A stretch of 64,000 bases of DNA, taken from contig NZ_BCYR01000002.1 of the NCBI RefSeq assembly GCF_001598295.1, forward strand, positions 248,001 through 312,000, written 5' to 3'. A model generated the notes under the pieces. The model was not told the DNA's origin. It searched no databases and saw nothing but the letters and a program-made list of their open reading frames with translations. How positions within the stretch are numbered: position 1 is the first letter of the stretch; each line of letters starts with the position of its first letter. This DNA comes from Klebsiella ornithinolytica NBRC 105727 = ATCC 31898. GTDB lineage: Bacteria > Pseudomonadota > Gammaproteobacteria > Enterobacterales > Enterobacteriaceae. Of the stretch, positions 55,338-63,749 are shown in pieces. The position numbers and the translations under genes were made by a program.

Positions 55338-55808
55338 GTGGAACATAATAACGCATCAGCGCAACCAGACAGCCACGAGAGCCGCTTTCATAAAGAAGAG
55401 TTTCCCTTCTTCTGGGTGGTCAACGTTTATGCAAAGTATACGCAGCTGATGGAAATCGAATTAAAAAAAATCGACATCGACCTTTCCCGATTCCGGGTAT
55501 TGATGCTGGTCCATCAGTACCACAGAGCCAGTATCTCCCGCATCACCGAATACGCCGTCAGTAAAATGCCCACCGTCACCAAAATCGTAGGGCGCCTGCG
55601 TGACGACGGGCTGCTGACTACCCACGTCAGCGCCAGCGATGGTCGGGTCACCGAAGCGGAACTCACCCCCGCAGGCCAGGCAAAGGTCGCCGAGGCCAAA
55701 GTACTGAGTCAAAAAGTGTTCGCCCGGGCATTTAAGGGCATTACCCCTGCCCAAGAGAAGAAAATGAACCACGTGCTGTCCCTGCTGCTGCACAACCTCA
55801 ATGACTGA
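55338..55808 (+). CDS. iacR: IacR, MarR-family regulator of IAA degradation
   Basis: 156 residues from a GTG start at 55338 with an AAGGAG ribosome site 6 bp before it; upstream in-frame ATG 55266 has none. Winged helix SRITEYAVSKMPTVTKIVGRLRDDGLLTTHVSASDGRVTEAELTPAG. A MarR gene next to iacHABICDEFG is the usual arrangement for IacR, which represses iac genes and is released by IAA. A perfect palindrome lies 255 bp downstream, before iacH. Assignment by context. Confidence 0.82.
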   Translation: MEHNNASAQPDSHESRFHKEEFPFFWVVNVYAKYTQLMEIELKKIDIDLSRFRVLMLVHQYHRASISRITEYAVSKMPTVTKIVGRLRDDGLLTTHVSASDGRVTEAELTPAGQAKVAEAKVLSQKVFARAFKGITPAQEKKMNHVLSLLLHNLND

Positions 55809-56168
55809 TCTCCCTCTTCCACAGTCGCGACAATAACCTTTGTAAAGAAAAGGCTATTGTCGTTTTCTCGCCCTACCCTTCGTTTTTCGCACGCTTTTTT
55901 ATCATTTTTTTAACTTATATTTTGCGGTTTATTTTGTGAGCTCCCTCAAGAGATTAAAATATAACTATCAAAAAATAAACATATAAATCAATTAATTAAA
56001 AATTTTTATTTGTTTATAAAATGTTCTTATAGCCCAGGATGATGTGAAAAATACGTTACAAATTACTTGAAGTTTCAAGTTTTAATGACAAGATTATCTC
56101 AGATTCAATTCAGTCTGTTTTTTATACATTCGTCCTTCACTCGTTATCGTTAAACGGAAAAGTGAACC
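55809..56168 (+). promoter_or_regulatory. iac promoter region with palindromic operator
   Basis: 360 bp, strongly A+T-rich. A perfect palindrome ACTTGAAGTTTCAAGT (56065-56080; arms of seven with GT centre) lies 88 bp before iacH and is a likely IacR site. No gene is seen. An AAAGTGAACC stretch precedes the iacH ATG. Confidence 0.7.
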
Positions 56169-57341
56169 ATGGCTAATGAACATCGTACAGGCATGACATC
56201 CGCCCATTCCGGGTTTATCTCGCGCTTTACGCTGGGTACCGGCGCGCTGACGTTTGCCGCCAAAGATACTCTCGATATCGCCGGTTATCCCACTCGTGCC
56301 GGCAGCCCGGTGTTACAAAATGCCCCGGAGGCGACAGCGCATGCGACGGTGATTCAACAGCTGCTCGATAGCGGTGGTTGTCAGCTGCAGGGGAAAACGA
56401 CGCTTCATGAGCTGGCCTTTGGCGTGACCGGGATCAATGCCTGGAGCGGAACGCCGCTCAACCCGCGCTACCCGGCGCTGATTCCCGGCGGTTCGTCGAG
56501 CGGTTCGGCAACCGTGGTGGCCGCCGGAGAGGTCGATTTTGCGATTGGCACCGATACCGGGGGTTCCGTGCGGATGCCTGCCGCCTGCTGTGGCATCGTC
56601 GGCCTGAAGCCGACCTGGGGGCGGGTGAGCCGTCAAGGGGTGATGCCGGCCGACAGTTCGCTGGACTGCGTGGGATTTTTCAGTCGCGATGTCGCCACGT
56701 TACGTCAGGTGTTGGCGCGACTCCCAGGCGAAATCGCCCCAGCCGTCAGCGCCCACCAGGCGGCCACGGCCTTTCTCTTCGGCCATGCCACGACGGACAT
56801 TGAACAGCTGATTCGCGCCCGTCTGACGCAGGCGGGAATGTTTCCCGCAGACGCGACGCTGCCGGCATTTGCCGAGGCGCATCAGGCAGGGCTGACGGTC
56901 ATCTCCCAGGAGAACTGGCAGGCGTTTCAATCTCTCGCGGAGGAGCCTGAACTGGCCGAGGATGTCGCCGTGCGCCTGCGCGCCGGCGCGGAAATCAGCC
57001 CGCACCAGCGCCAGGCGGCAGAGCGCATTCGCCAGACCTTTACCGAGGCTGTCGATGCGCAACTCGCCCGCGCGCCGTTTATTTTACTGCCGACGCTGCC
57101 GGCCTGCCCGCCGACGCTGGAAGAGGCGGCGAATCCACTCAATGTGGTGAACCTGACCCGGCTGGTGCGCCCGTTCAATTTAAGCGGTCATCCGGCGCTG
57201 ACACTTCCCGTTGGCGAGATAAACCAGCGGCCGGTCGCCCTGCAAATTGTTGCGGGGAAAAATAAAGACTATGAATTACTCTGTTTTGCTGAATCGCTAA
57301 TGGCAAAACTGCAATACCCGTCAGACTCGCAGAGCAAATAA
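56169..57341 (+). CDS. iacH: IacH, amidase-signature hydrolase
   Basis: 390 residues. Amidase signature family: Lys32 (AAKDTLDI), the Gly-Ser-rich loop PGGSSSGSATV with the cis-Ser near 109-110, and nucleophilic Ser133 (GTDTGGSVRMPA). In iac clusters IacH is encoded with the IAA-oxidising genes but its exact step is unsettled; release of IAA from amide conjugates is one proposal. First gene of the iac operon here, under the candidate IacR operator. Confidence 0.88.
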   Translation: MANEHRTGMTSAHSGFISRFTLGTGALTFAAKDTLDIAGYPTRAGSPVLQNAPEATAHATVIQQLLDSGGCQLQGKTTLHELAFGVTGINAWSGTPLNPRYPALIPGGSSSGSATVVAAGEVDFAIGTDTGGSVRMPAACCGIVGLKPTWGRVSRQGVMPADSSLDCVGFFSRDVATLRQVLARLPGEIAPAVSAHQAATAFLFGHATTDIEQLIRARLTQAGMFPADATLPAFAEAHQAGLTVISQENWQAFQSLAEEPELAEDVAVRLRAGAEISPHQRQAAERIRQTFTEAVDAQLARAPFILLPTLPACPPTLEEAANPLNVVNLTRLVRPFNLSGHPALTLPVGEINQRPVALQIVAGKNKDYELLCFAESLMAKLQYPSDSQSK

Positions 57342-57482
57342 AATAATACATCCTGAATAATCTGCTTTACCGTGCCGCGGCCACTCAGTGGCTAAGCGAA
57401 ATAAATATCGCCAGCGCACCGATAATCAGAAACATGACGGACATAAATATTTATTCTATTTAACTGGAAGAGGCTTAGTCGT

Positions 57483-58649
57483 ATGTTAAACCCATCTGCA
57501 ACGCTGCGTGCGGAAAAGACCCCGTACGCCAGTAATAGTGAATTCAGCGAATTGCTCGACGAATTAAAAAAGCGCAGCGAGGAGTTCGAACAACAACGCT
57601 ATATCTCTGACGATATTATTTCGCGTTTTAAACAGGCTGGTGTTTATCGTGCGCTGGTGCCCACGCAATATGGCGGCGATGAAATCTCGCCAGCCGAATT
57701 CTGTCAGCTGATTGAGACCATCGCCACCGCCGACGGTTCCGCCGGATGGGTCGCCAGCTTTGGCATGAATCCCTTCTACCTCGGCGGCCTGCCGCTCAGT
57801 ACGCTGGATGAGATCTATCGCCACGGCCCGGACGTGGTGTTTGCCGGCGGTATTTTTCCCCCGCAGAAAGCCATCGCTCAGGACGGCGGTTTTCAGGTCA
57901 GCGGGCGCTGGAGCTTCGCCAGCGGCTGTACCGGAGCCGAACTGATTGGCGTCGGTATTCTGCCGGACGACGGCTCCGCTCGTCCGCTGCCGCGTATCGC
58001 GGTGCTCCCCGCCGATCGCTTCACCATCGATCCGGTGTGGAATACAGTGGGTCTGGCGGGGACCGGCAGTCATGACGTGGTGCTCAAGGAGGCGTTTGTC
58101 CCCCAGGAGTGGACCTTTATCCGCGGCGGCGAACTCAGTCTCGAGGGCGCGCTCTACCGCTACCCGGTGCTGTCGCTGGCGACGCAGGTGCTCTCAGTGG
58201 TGGCGCTGGGCATCGCCCGCGCCGCGCTGGCCGAAATCTATGCCATCGCCGAACGCCAGAGTTCGGTCACCGGCGCCCCCTGTCTGGCCGATCGCCAGTT
58301 TGCGCAGATGGATATTGCCCATTGTGAAGCGGAGCTGCGCTCGGCCCGCTGCTGGTTTTACGATGCCATCGACGATGTCTGGCAGGTCATTTTACGCGGC
58401 GATGAACCCGATGCCGGGATGATCAACGCCCTGCGCCTGTCATCGACGCACGTTACCCGCGTCTCTTCATCGGTGACCACCCGTGCGCTCAGGCTGGCCG
58501 GAATGCCCGGTATTACCATGCGCAGCCCGCTCCAGCGCTACGCCCGCGACACGATGGTCATCACTCAGCACGCCTTTATGGGCGAGCTGACCTATATCAA
58601 CGCCGGAAATATGTTCTTCGGCCACCCGCCGCTGCCCGGCTATTTATAA
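57483..58649 (+). CDS. iacA: IacA, flavin-dependent IAA monooxygenase (acyl-CoA dehydrogenase fold)
   Basis: 388 residues. Acyl-CoA dehydrogenase-fold, group D-type flavin monooxygenase: YGGDEISPAEFCQLIETIATADGSAGWVASFGMNPFYLGG, FQVSGRWSFASGCTGAELIGVG and a C-terminal helical domain. IacA hydroxylates IAA (2-hydroxy-IAA formation) using reduced flavin supplied by IacG. 141 bp after iacH, with TGGAAGAGG as ribosome site. Confidence 0.93.
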   Translation: MLNPSATLRAEKTPYASNSEFSELLDELKKRSEEFEQQRYISDDIISRFKQAGVYRALVPTQYGGDEISPAEFCQLIETIATADGSAGWVASFGMNPFYLGGLPLSTLDEIYRHGPDVVFAGGIFPPQKAIAQDGGFQVSGRWSFASGCTGAELIGVGILPDDGSARPLPRIAVLPADRFTIDPVWNTVGLAGTGSHDVVLKEAFVPQEWTFIRGGELSLEGALYRYPVLSLATQVLSVVALGIARAALAEIYAIAERQSSVTGAPCLADRQFAQMDIAHCEAELRSARCWFYDAIDDVWQVILRGDEPDAGMINALRLSSTHVTRVSSSVTTRALRLAGMPGITMRSPLQRYARDTMVITQHAFMGELTYINAGNMFFGHPPLPGYL

Positions 58650-58668
58650 CCCTTTAAGGAGTATGACG

Positions 58669-59012
58669 ATGATCCGCGTTCTGTTTTGTATTGGCGTAAA
58701 TCAAAACTTTTTCGATGCCCCCCGGAGGTCGGCAAACAGGTCTGGGCCGCGTTTGGCGAGATGATGAAAGGTATCGAACGCACTGACGGCATTCAGGTTA
58801 TCGGCAATATGGATGACGATCGGGTAATGGTCGGGCCTTCTACCGGCTGGCCGTGGACCACCTACGTCCTCGCCGATGCGCATGATTTTGACGCCGTCAC
58901 CGCCGCCTGCAATCTGTTCCGCAGCATTCAGGTCGGCCCGGGACCAGACCGGCTGTGGAAATATTGCAAAGTTGAAGCTCGTACCGGGCGCGAATTAATT
59001 ATTCAGGCGTAA
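58669..59012 (+). pseudogene. iacB: iacB, frame broken in a run of six C
   Basis: A strong AAGGAG ribosome site precedes ATG 58669 (ATG 58663 in frame also possible), which opens MIRVLFCIGVNQNFFDAP and then runs into an unrelated frame. The rest of the protein (PEVGKQVWAAFGEMMKGIERT ... ARTGRELIIQA) is in the -1 frame. The switch falls in GATGCCCCCCGGAG (six C, 58718-58723). One more C would give a continuous 114-residue protein. The downstream frame alone has only TTG 58686 as possible start. Either a sequencing error, a real mutation or slippage. IacB is a small protein of unclear role in IAA degradation. Confidence 0.75.
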
Positions 59013-59015
59013 CTT

Positions 59016-59543
59016 ATGAATCTGGAAAAGTGTCTGCAGCGTCTGGATAAACTCGAAGCGGCCAATCAGATTCGCAACCTGATGAGTCAATATATGCATT
59101 TATGTGACGATTTATCTTATCCGGATATCGCGCAGGAAATTGCTGACTTATTTTGTGAAGATGCTATCTGGGAAGGTCTCGGCAGTTTATACCAAAACAA
59201 ACTGGGACGTTATTCCGGGCGAAAAAACATTGCCCAAATGATGGCCCGTTATATTAGCGAGCCCGCACACTTTGCCATCAACGTTCATTATTTAACGTCC
59301 GAATATATTGATATTGGCGCAGAGAATGAGGCTATCGGGCGCTGGAAAATGTTACAGGTTTCCACCTTTCGCGCCGGAGGGTCGCATCTCAACAGCGCAG
59401 AACTGGTGATTCGCTTTAAAAAAACAGGCGAGCGCTGGCTCATAGACCATTTCACCACCCGTAACTTATTGAGTCGTCCGGTGGATTACTGGCACTCGCC
59501 GGTGGATTTACCCGTACCCGACACTACGCGGTCCCCGGAATGA
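59016..59543 (+). CDS. iacI: IacI, SnoaL-like (NTF2 fold) protein
   Basis: 175 residues. NTF2/SnoaL-like alpha-beta cone: ANQIRNLMSQYMHLCDD, IADLFCEDAIWEGLG, GRKNIAQMMARYI, FAINVHYLTSEYIDI, GRWKMLQVSTF. It resembles dioxygenase beta subunits and dehydratases in fold. In several iac clusters iacI lies between iacB and iacC, as here; it has been linked to an isomerase-like step after IacA/IacE. Begins 3 bp after the iacB stop. Confidence 0.87.
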   Translation: MNLEKCLQRLDKLEAANQIRNLMSQYMHLCDDLSYPDIAQEIADLFCEDAIWEGLGSLYQNKLGRYSGRKNIAQMMARYISEPAHFAINVHYLTSEYIDIGAENEAIGRWKMLQVSTFRAGGSHLNSAELVIRFKKTGERWLIDHFTTRNLLSRPVDYWHSPVDLPVPDTTRSPE

Positions 59544-59604
59544 TTCCGCGGGCAGCCGATGCCTCTGCCCGCAGAAACATCACCGAGACTCAGGAGATTA
59601 AGCA

Positions 59605-60912
59605 ATGTCTGAATGTATTCCGGTAAAAAATATTGAGAGCGGCTACGACGCCGCCACGCTGGGCGCCCTGGTACAGTCCGACCGGGTTCATACCTCGCTG
59701 TACACCTCCGGCGACATTTTCGCCCTTGAGATCGAGAAGATTTTTAACCAGACCTGGGTCTGGGTCGGACACGAAAGTGAAGTCCCGGACGCGGGCAGCT
59801 TTAAGTCCTCTATGGTCGGAACGCAGCCGGTCATCGTGGTACGCGATCGCAAAGGCAACATCAACGTCCTGCTGAACCGCTGTCGCCACCGCGCCGCCAC
59901 CGTTTGCGAACACCGCAGCGGCAAAACCAACAGCTTTGTCTGCCCCTATCACGGCTGGGGTTACGGCCTCGACGGCGCCCTGCGCGGCGTACCGCATCCG
60001 GAAAGCTACGGCGATACCCTGGATAAAGCGCAGCTCGGCATGGTGCGTCTGCGCAGCGAAAGCTACGCGGGAATGATTTTCGCCACCTTCAACCAGCAGA
60101 TGGAACCGCTGACCGACTTCCTCGGACCGGCCATGAAATGGATGGATCTGTTTATGAAACAGGGGGCGGGCTACCCGCTGCAGGCGACCACCGCCCACCG
60201 CTTCCGCTTCCCCGGCAACTGGAAGATTCAGCTGGAAAATACCACCGATGGCTATCACTTTCCCATCGTACATAAGTCCTTTCTGAGCTCCGTCGATAAG
60301 CAAACGGAAGAGATGCTCAACTTCGTTGACGGCAAAGGTTTTGTCGAAGATCTCGGAAACGGCCACAGCGTGATGGTGATGATCCCGGAACTGATTGACC
60401 TTGAAGAGAATCTCGATGCGCCGGTGCCGGATCGCTTCCTTGAACTGGCTCAGGCGCTGCGAGAAGAGGGCCACGAAGAGCAGCAGGTGCGCCGCATCGT
60501 CCGCGCCGTGGGCGGCAGCGGCTTCAACCTGAACCTGTTCCCCAACGTTGCCTGCTCGATGGCGTTCTTCCGCGTGCTGCAACCCGTCTCAGTGCAGGAG
60601 ACCGAAATCCACCACGTGGTGCTGACGATGAAAGATGGCCCGGCGATTGCCAACCAGGCGCGTCTGCGGATGCATGAACACTTCCAGGGCCCGATGGGCT
60701 TTGGCACGCCGGATGATTCTGAAGCCTGGGAGCGCGTCCAGCGCGGCGGCGGCGCGGGCAACGATCTGTGGATCATGCTCAATCGCGGCCTGCCGGGAGA
60801 GACGCGCACCGCCGATGGACTGCGCAGCGACGTCAGCGCCGAAACCGGCATGCGTGCCGCCTATCAGCAGTGGAAAAAGTACATGACCGCAGAAAACCGG
60901 GGGCAAAAATGA
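59605..60912 (+). CDS. iacC: IacC, Rieske aromatic-ring dioxygenase large subunit
   Basis: 435 residues. N-terminal Rieske [2Fe-2S] centre: Cys93-x-His95 and Cys113-x2-His116 (CRHRAAT ... CPYHGWGY). The catalytic domain has the mononuclear iron His pair in ENTTDGYHFPIVHKSF. With IacD it forms the terminal oxygenase acting on the IAA-derived intermediate on the way to catechol; IacF supplies electrons. Its stop overlaps the iacD start (ATGA). Confidence 0.94.
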   Translation: MSECIPVKNIESGYDAATLGALVQSDRVHTSLYTSGDIFALEIEKIFNQTWVWVGHESEVPDAGSFKSSMVGTQPVIVVRDRKGNINVLLNRCRHRAATVCEHRSGKTNSFVCPYHGWGYGLDGALRGVPHPESYGDTLDKAQLGMVRLRSESYAGMIFATFNQQMEPLTDFLGPAMKWMDLFMKQGAGYPLQATTAHRFRFPGNWKIQLENTTDGYHFPIVHKSFLSSVDKQTEEMLNFVDGKGFVEDLGNGHSVMVMIPELIDLEENLDAPVPDRFLELAQALREEGHEEQQVRRIVRAVGGSGFNLNLFPNVACSMAFFRVLQPVSVQETEIHHVVLTMKDGPAIANQARLRMHEHFQGPMGFGTPDDSEAWERVQRGGGAGNDLWIMLNRGLPGETRTADGLRSDVSAETGMRAAYQQWKKYMTAENRGQK

Positions 60913-61388
60913 GCGCACAACAGACTTTAACCGCCGCCATTCACTTTATTAATCAAGAGGCGGACCTGCTCGACCAGGGCGAATTCCACGAGTGGCTGAC
61001 GCTGTGGCAGCCGCAGGGGATGTACATCATTCCTGTCGATCGGCAGACGACCGATTTCGCCAACGCGCTGAATTACGCCTATGACAATCAGGCCATGCGC
61101 GAGAAGCGCGTCCATCGTCTGTACAGCGGCGAGTCGATCTCGACGACGCCGCGCGCACGCACCATCCGCATGATCGGCCGCCACCGCCTGATCGAGGCCA
61201 GCGACCAGCGTGTCGAGATCCGCTGCGCCCAGTTTCTGTATGAGTACCGCAAAGGTAAAGAACACCATTACGTCGCCGACCTGAGCTACACCCTGGTGCC
61301 GCAGGGCGAGCGCTTTCTTATCGCGCAGAAGGTCGTCCGGCTGATTAACGCCGACGATTATCTGCATAGCATTGGCTACATCCTGTGA
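60909..61388 (+). CDS. iacD: IacD, aromatic-ring dioxygenase small subunit
   Basis: 159 residues from ATG 60909, overlapping the iacC stop by 4 bp. Beta-subunit cone fold: AIHFINQEADLLDQGEFHEWLTLWQPQGMYIIPVDRQ ... SISTTPRARTIRMIGRHRLIEA ... LYEYRKGKEHHYVADLSYTLV. Structural subunit of the IacCD oxygenase. Translational coupling with iacC ensures equal amounts. Confidence 0.93.
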   Translation: MSAQQTLTAAIHFINQEADLLDQGEFHEWLTLWQPQGMYIIPVDRQTTDFANALNYAYDNQAMREKRVHRLYSGESISTTPRARTIRMIGRHRLIEASDQRVEIRCAQFLYEYRKGKEHHYVADLSYTLVPQGERFLIAQKVVRLINADDYLHSIGYIL

Positions 61389-61395
61389 GGCTGCA

Positions 61396-62136
61396 ATGAC
61401 AAGAACCGTACTCGTAACCGGCGCCGGCAGCGGCCTCGGGCTGACGATTAGCCGCCATCTGTGGCAGCTGGGTTATCAGGTGGCGATGGCGGATATCGCC
61501 ATCGACATCGCGTGCGAGGGGGCCCGGCAGATCGATGCCGATCGACGGCGGCTGCTGCCCCTGGCGCTGGATATCCGCGAACCCGAACACTTTCACGCTG
61601 CGCTGGCGCAGATCGACGAACGATTTGGCGGGCTGGATGTGCTGGTGAACAACGCGGCGCTCACGCTGACCACGCCGATCATGGAGATCTCCGTTGAGGA
61701 GTTCGATCGCGTCACCAGCACCAACCTGCGGGGCACCTTTCTCGGCTGTCAGATTGTTGGCCGTTATTTTAGTCAACGCCGACAGGGCAACATTATCAAT
61801 CTCGCCTCGCTGGCGGGACAAAACGGCGGCACCGCCTCCGGCGCCCATTATGCGGCCTCGAAAGGCGGCATTCTGACGCTGACGAAAGTGTTTGCCCGCG
61901 CGCTGAGCGCCGCCGGGGTCAGCGTCAACGCCATAGCCCCCGGCCCGCTCGATTTACCGTCCGTTCATGCGGCGGTAGCGGAAGAAAAAATGCCGGCGCT
62001 GCTGGAGATGATCCCGATGAAACGCCTGGGCGATCCGCGGCTGGTCGCCCGCGCGGTAGAGCTGCTGGCCGACCCGTCCGCCACCTTTATCACCGGGGCG
62101 ACCTGGGATATCAACGGCGGCATCTATATGCGTTAA
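61396..62136 (+). CDS. iacE: IacE, short-chain dehydrogenase
   Basis: 246 residues from ATG 61396. SDR motifs: cofactor turn TGAGSGLGLT, NNAALT, catalytic Ser in NLASLAG and Tyr-x3-Lys in HYAASKGGIL, PGPLDLPS after strand beta-6. In the IAA pathway IacE is placed as a dehydrogenase/reductase of the hydroxylated indole intermediate. 7 bp after iacD, 24 bp before iacF. Confidence 0.92.
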   Translation: MTRTVLVTGAGSGLGLTISRHLWQLGYQVAMADIAIDIACEGARQIDADRRRLLPLALDIREPEHFHAALAQIDERFGGLDVLVNNAALTLTTPIMEISVEEFDRVTSTNLRGTFLGCQIVGRYFSQRRQGNIINLASLAGQNGGTASGAHYAASKGGILTLTKVFARALSAAGVSVNAIAPGPLDLPSVHAAVAEEKMPALLEMIPMKRLGDPRLVARAVELLADPSATFITGATWDINGGIYMR

Positions 62137-62160
62137 GCCCTGTCAGGGTGGAGAAGAAAG

Positions 62161-63129
62161 ATGGCTGAAACACTGACCGTACGCGTCGCAGAACGCGAAA
62201 TCCAGGGCGCCGATGTGGTGGTCCTGACCCTGGCTTCGCTGGACGGCGCTCCCCTGCCGCCGTTTAGCGCCGGGGCGCATATCGATCTCTATCTCGAGGA
62301 GGGGATCGTTCGCCAGTATTCACTGTGCGGCAGCCCTCATCATCCGCAGCAGTATCGCCTGGGCATTCTCAAGGATCGGACATCGCGCGGAGGATCGCTG
62401 TCGGCGCATCGGCTCCAGGTCGGCGCCACGGTGACGATCGGCACGCCGCGCAATCTGTTTGCGCTTGAGATGGATGCCAGCCACAGCCTGCTGATTGGCG
62501 GCGGGATCGGGATTACGCCGATGCTGGCGATGGCGGATACGCTGTTCCGCGCCGGAAAATCTTTCGCTATCCATTATTGCGGGCGGCGCCGCGACGGGAT
62601 GGCCTTTTTGCACGAGCTGGCGGATTGCCCTTTTAGCGACCGCGTCCATCTGCACATCAGCGAGGAAGGAGAAAAAATCCGCCCTCACGAAGTGCTGGCC
62701 CCGCACCGCGCCGCCGCTCACGTCTACGTCTGCGGCCCGGAAGGGTTTATGGACGGGATAGCCGATGCGGCGCGCGGCTGCGGTTATCCGCCCGAACAAC
62801 TGCATCAGGAGTTTTTTAACCGGGAAGTGGAAACCGGCGGCGCCAGCTTTACCGTCGAGGTCCCCGAGCTGGGCCTCACCGTTGCCGTCGGGGAGAACGA
62901 AACCATTGTCGCCGCGCTGAAAAATGCGGGGATCAAGGTCAAAGTCTCCTGCGAACAGGGGGTCTGCGGAACCTGCCTCGCCAATGTGTGCAGCGGCGTG
63001 CCGGATCACCGCGATGAGTATTTAACCGATGAAGAACGCGAAGATAACGACCAGATCCTGCTGTGCTGTTCGCGGGCCAAAACGCCCCGGTTGGTTATCG
63101 AAAGCTTCGAATACGTCAAACTGAAATAA
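62161..63129 (+). CDS. iacF: IacF, ferredoxin reductase of the IacCD dioxygenase
   Basis: 322 residues. Phthalate dioxygenase reductase type: flavin-binding RQYSLCGSP, NAD-binding IGGGIGITPMLAMA and VCGPEGFMDG, then a C-terminal plant-type [2Fe-2S] domain with Cys264, Cys269, Cys272 and Cys302 (CEQGVCGTC ... LLCC). It moves electrons from NADH to IacC. Confidence 0.93.
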   Translation: MAETLTVRVAEREIQGADVVVLTLASLDGAPLPPFSAGAHIDLYLEEGIVRQYSLCGSPHHPQQYRLGILKDRTSRGGSLSAHRLQVGATVTIGTPRNLFALEMDASHSLLIGGGIGITPMLAMADTLFRAGKSFAIHYCGRRRDGMAFLHELADCPFSDRVHLHISEEGEKIRPHEVLAPHRAAAHVYVCGPEGFMDGIADAARGCGYPPEQLHQEFFNREVETGGASFTVEVPELGLTVAVGENETIVAALKNAGIKVKVSCEQGVCGTCLANVCSGVPDHRDEYLTDEEREDNDQILLCCSRAKTPRLVIESFEYVKLK

Positions 63130-63140
63130 CGGATACCGCT

Positions 63141-63635
63141 ATGAACCTGACATCTGATTTCCGTAACGCCATGGCACAACTGGGCAGCGCTATCACGATT
63201 ATCACCACCGATGGTCCGGCAGGCCGCTTTGGCTTTACCGCCTCCGCCGTATGCAGCATCACCGATTCGCCCCCCACGCTGCTGGTGTGTATGAACCGTT
63301 CTTCTTTCGCCCATGGCAAATTTAAAGAGAACGGCGTGCTGTGCGTGAACGTGCTCTCCGGTCAGCATCAAAACCTGTCCGCCATCTTTGCCAATAGCCA
63401 GCTGCGTTCGGAAGAGCGTTTTTTACACGACCAGTGGCTGACGCTGGAAACCGGCTCACCGGTGCTGGCGACGGCCGTCGCCAACGTCGACTGCACCATT
63501 TCTACCAGCCATGAAGTGGGCAGTCACAGCGTGTTTTATTGCGAGGTCAGACAGATTCGTCATCACCAGGCCGGCGACGGGCTGGTGTGGTTCAACCGCC
63601 AGTTCCATACCCTTAGCGCGCAGCCGTACCGCTAA
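63141..63635 (+). CDS. iacG: IacG, flavin reductase
   Basis: 164 residues from ATG 63141. HpaC/RutF-type flavin reductase: FRNAMAQLGSAITIITTDGPAGRFGFTASAVCSITDSPPTLLVCMNRSS, FKENGVLCVNVLSG, and C-terminal GLVWFNRQFHTL. It supplies free reduced flavin to IacA. Last iac gene before the transporter; 11 bp after iacF. Confidence 0.93.
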   Translation: MNLTSDFRNAMAQLGSAITIITTDGPAGRFGFTASAVCSITDSPPTLLVCMNRSSFAHGKFKENGVLCVNVLSGQHQNLSAIFANSQLRSEERFLHDQWLTLETGSPVLATAVANVDCTISTSHEVGSHSVFYCEVRQIRHHQAGDGLVWFNRQFHTLSAQPYR

Positions 63636-63749
63636 GGTTCACCCTAACGAAAAATACCCTATCGCATAATGCCGCCCTCATACGCTTCGGGTTGCATCAT
63701 GGCGTCAGCTCTTCGGCGCCCTCTTTTCACCTGTACTGGAGTAGATGTG

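Noticed and set aside
57385-57444. A 19-codon hydrophobic frame on the minus strand between iacH and iacA (MSVMFLIIGALAIFISLSH)
   Set aside because: It looks like a one-helix membrane peptide, but there is no ribosome site and it runs antisense to the iac transcript. Too little support to call.
59590-60582. A 330-codon open frame antisense to iacC
   Set aside because: Composition (His, Gln, Val repeats) is that of a shadow frame; iacC has intact Rieske and iron motifs on the other strand.
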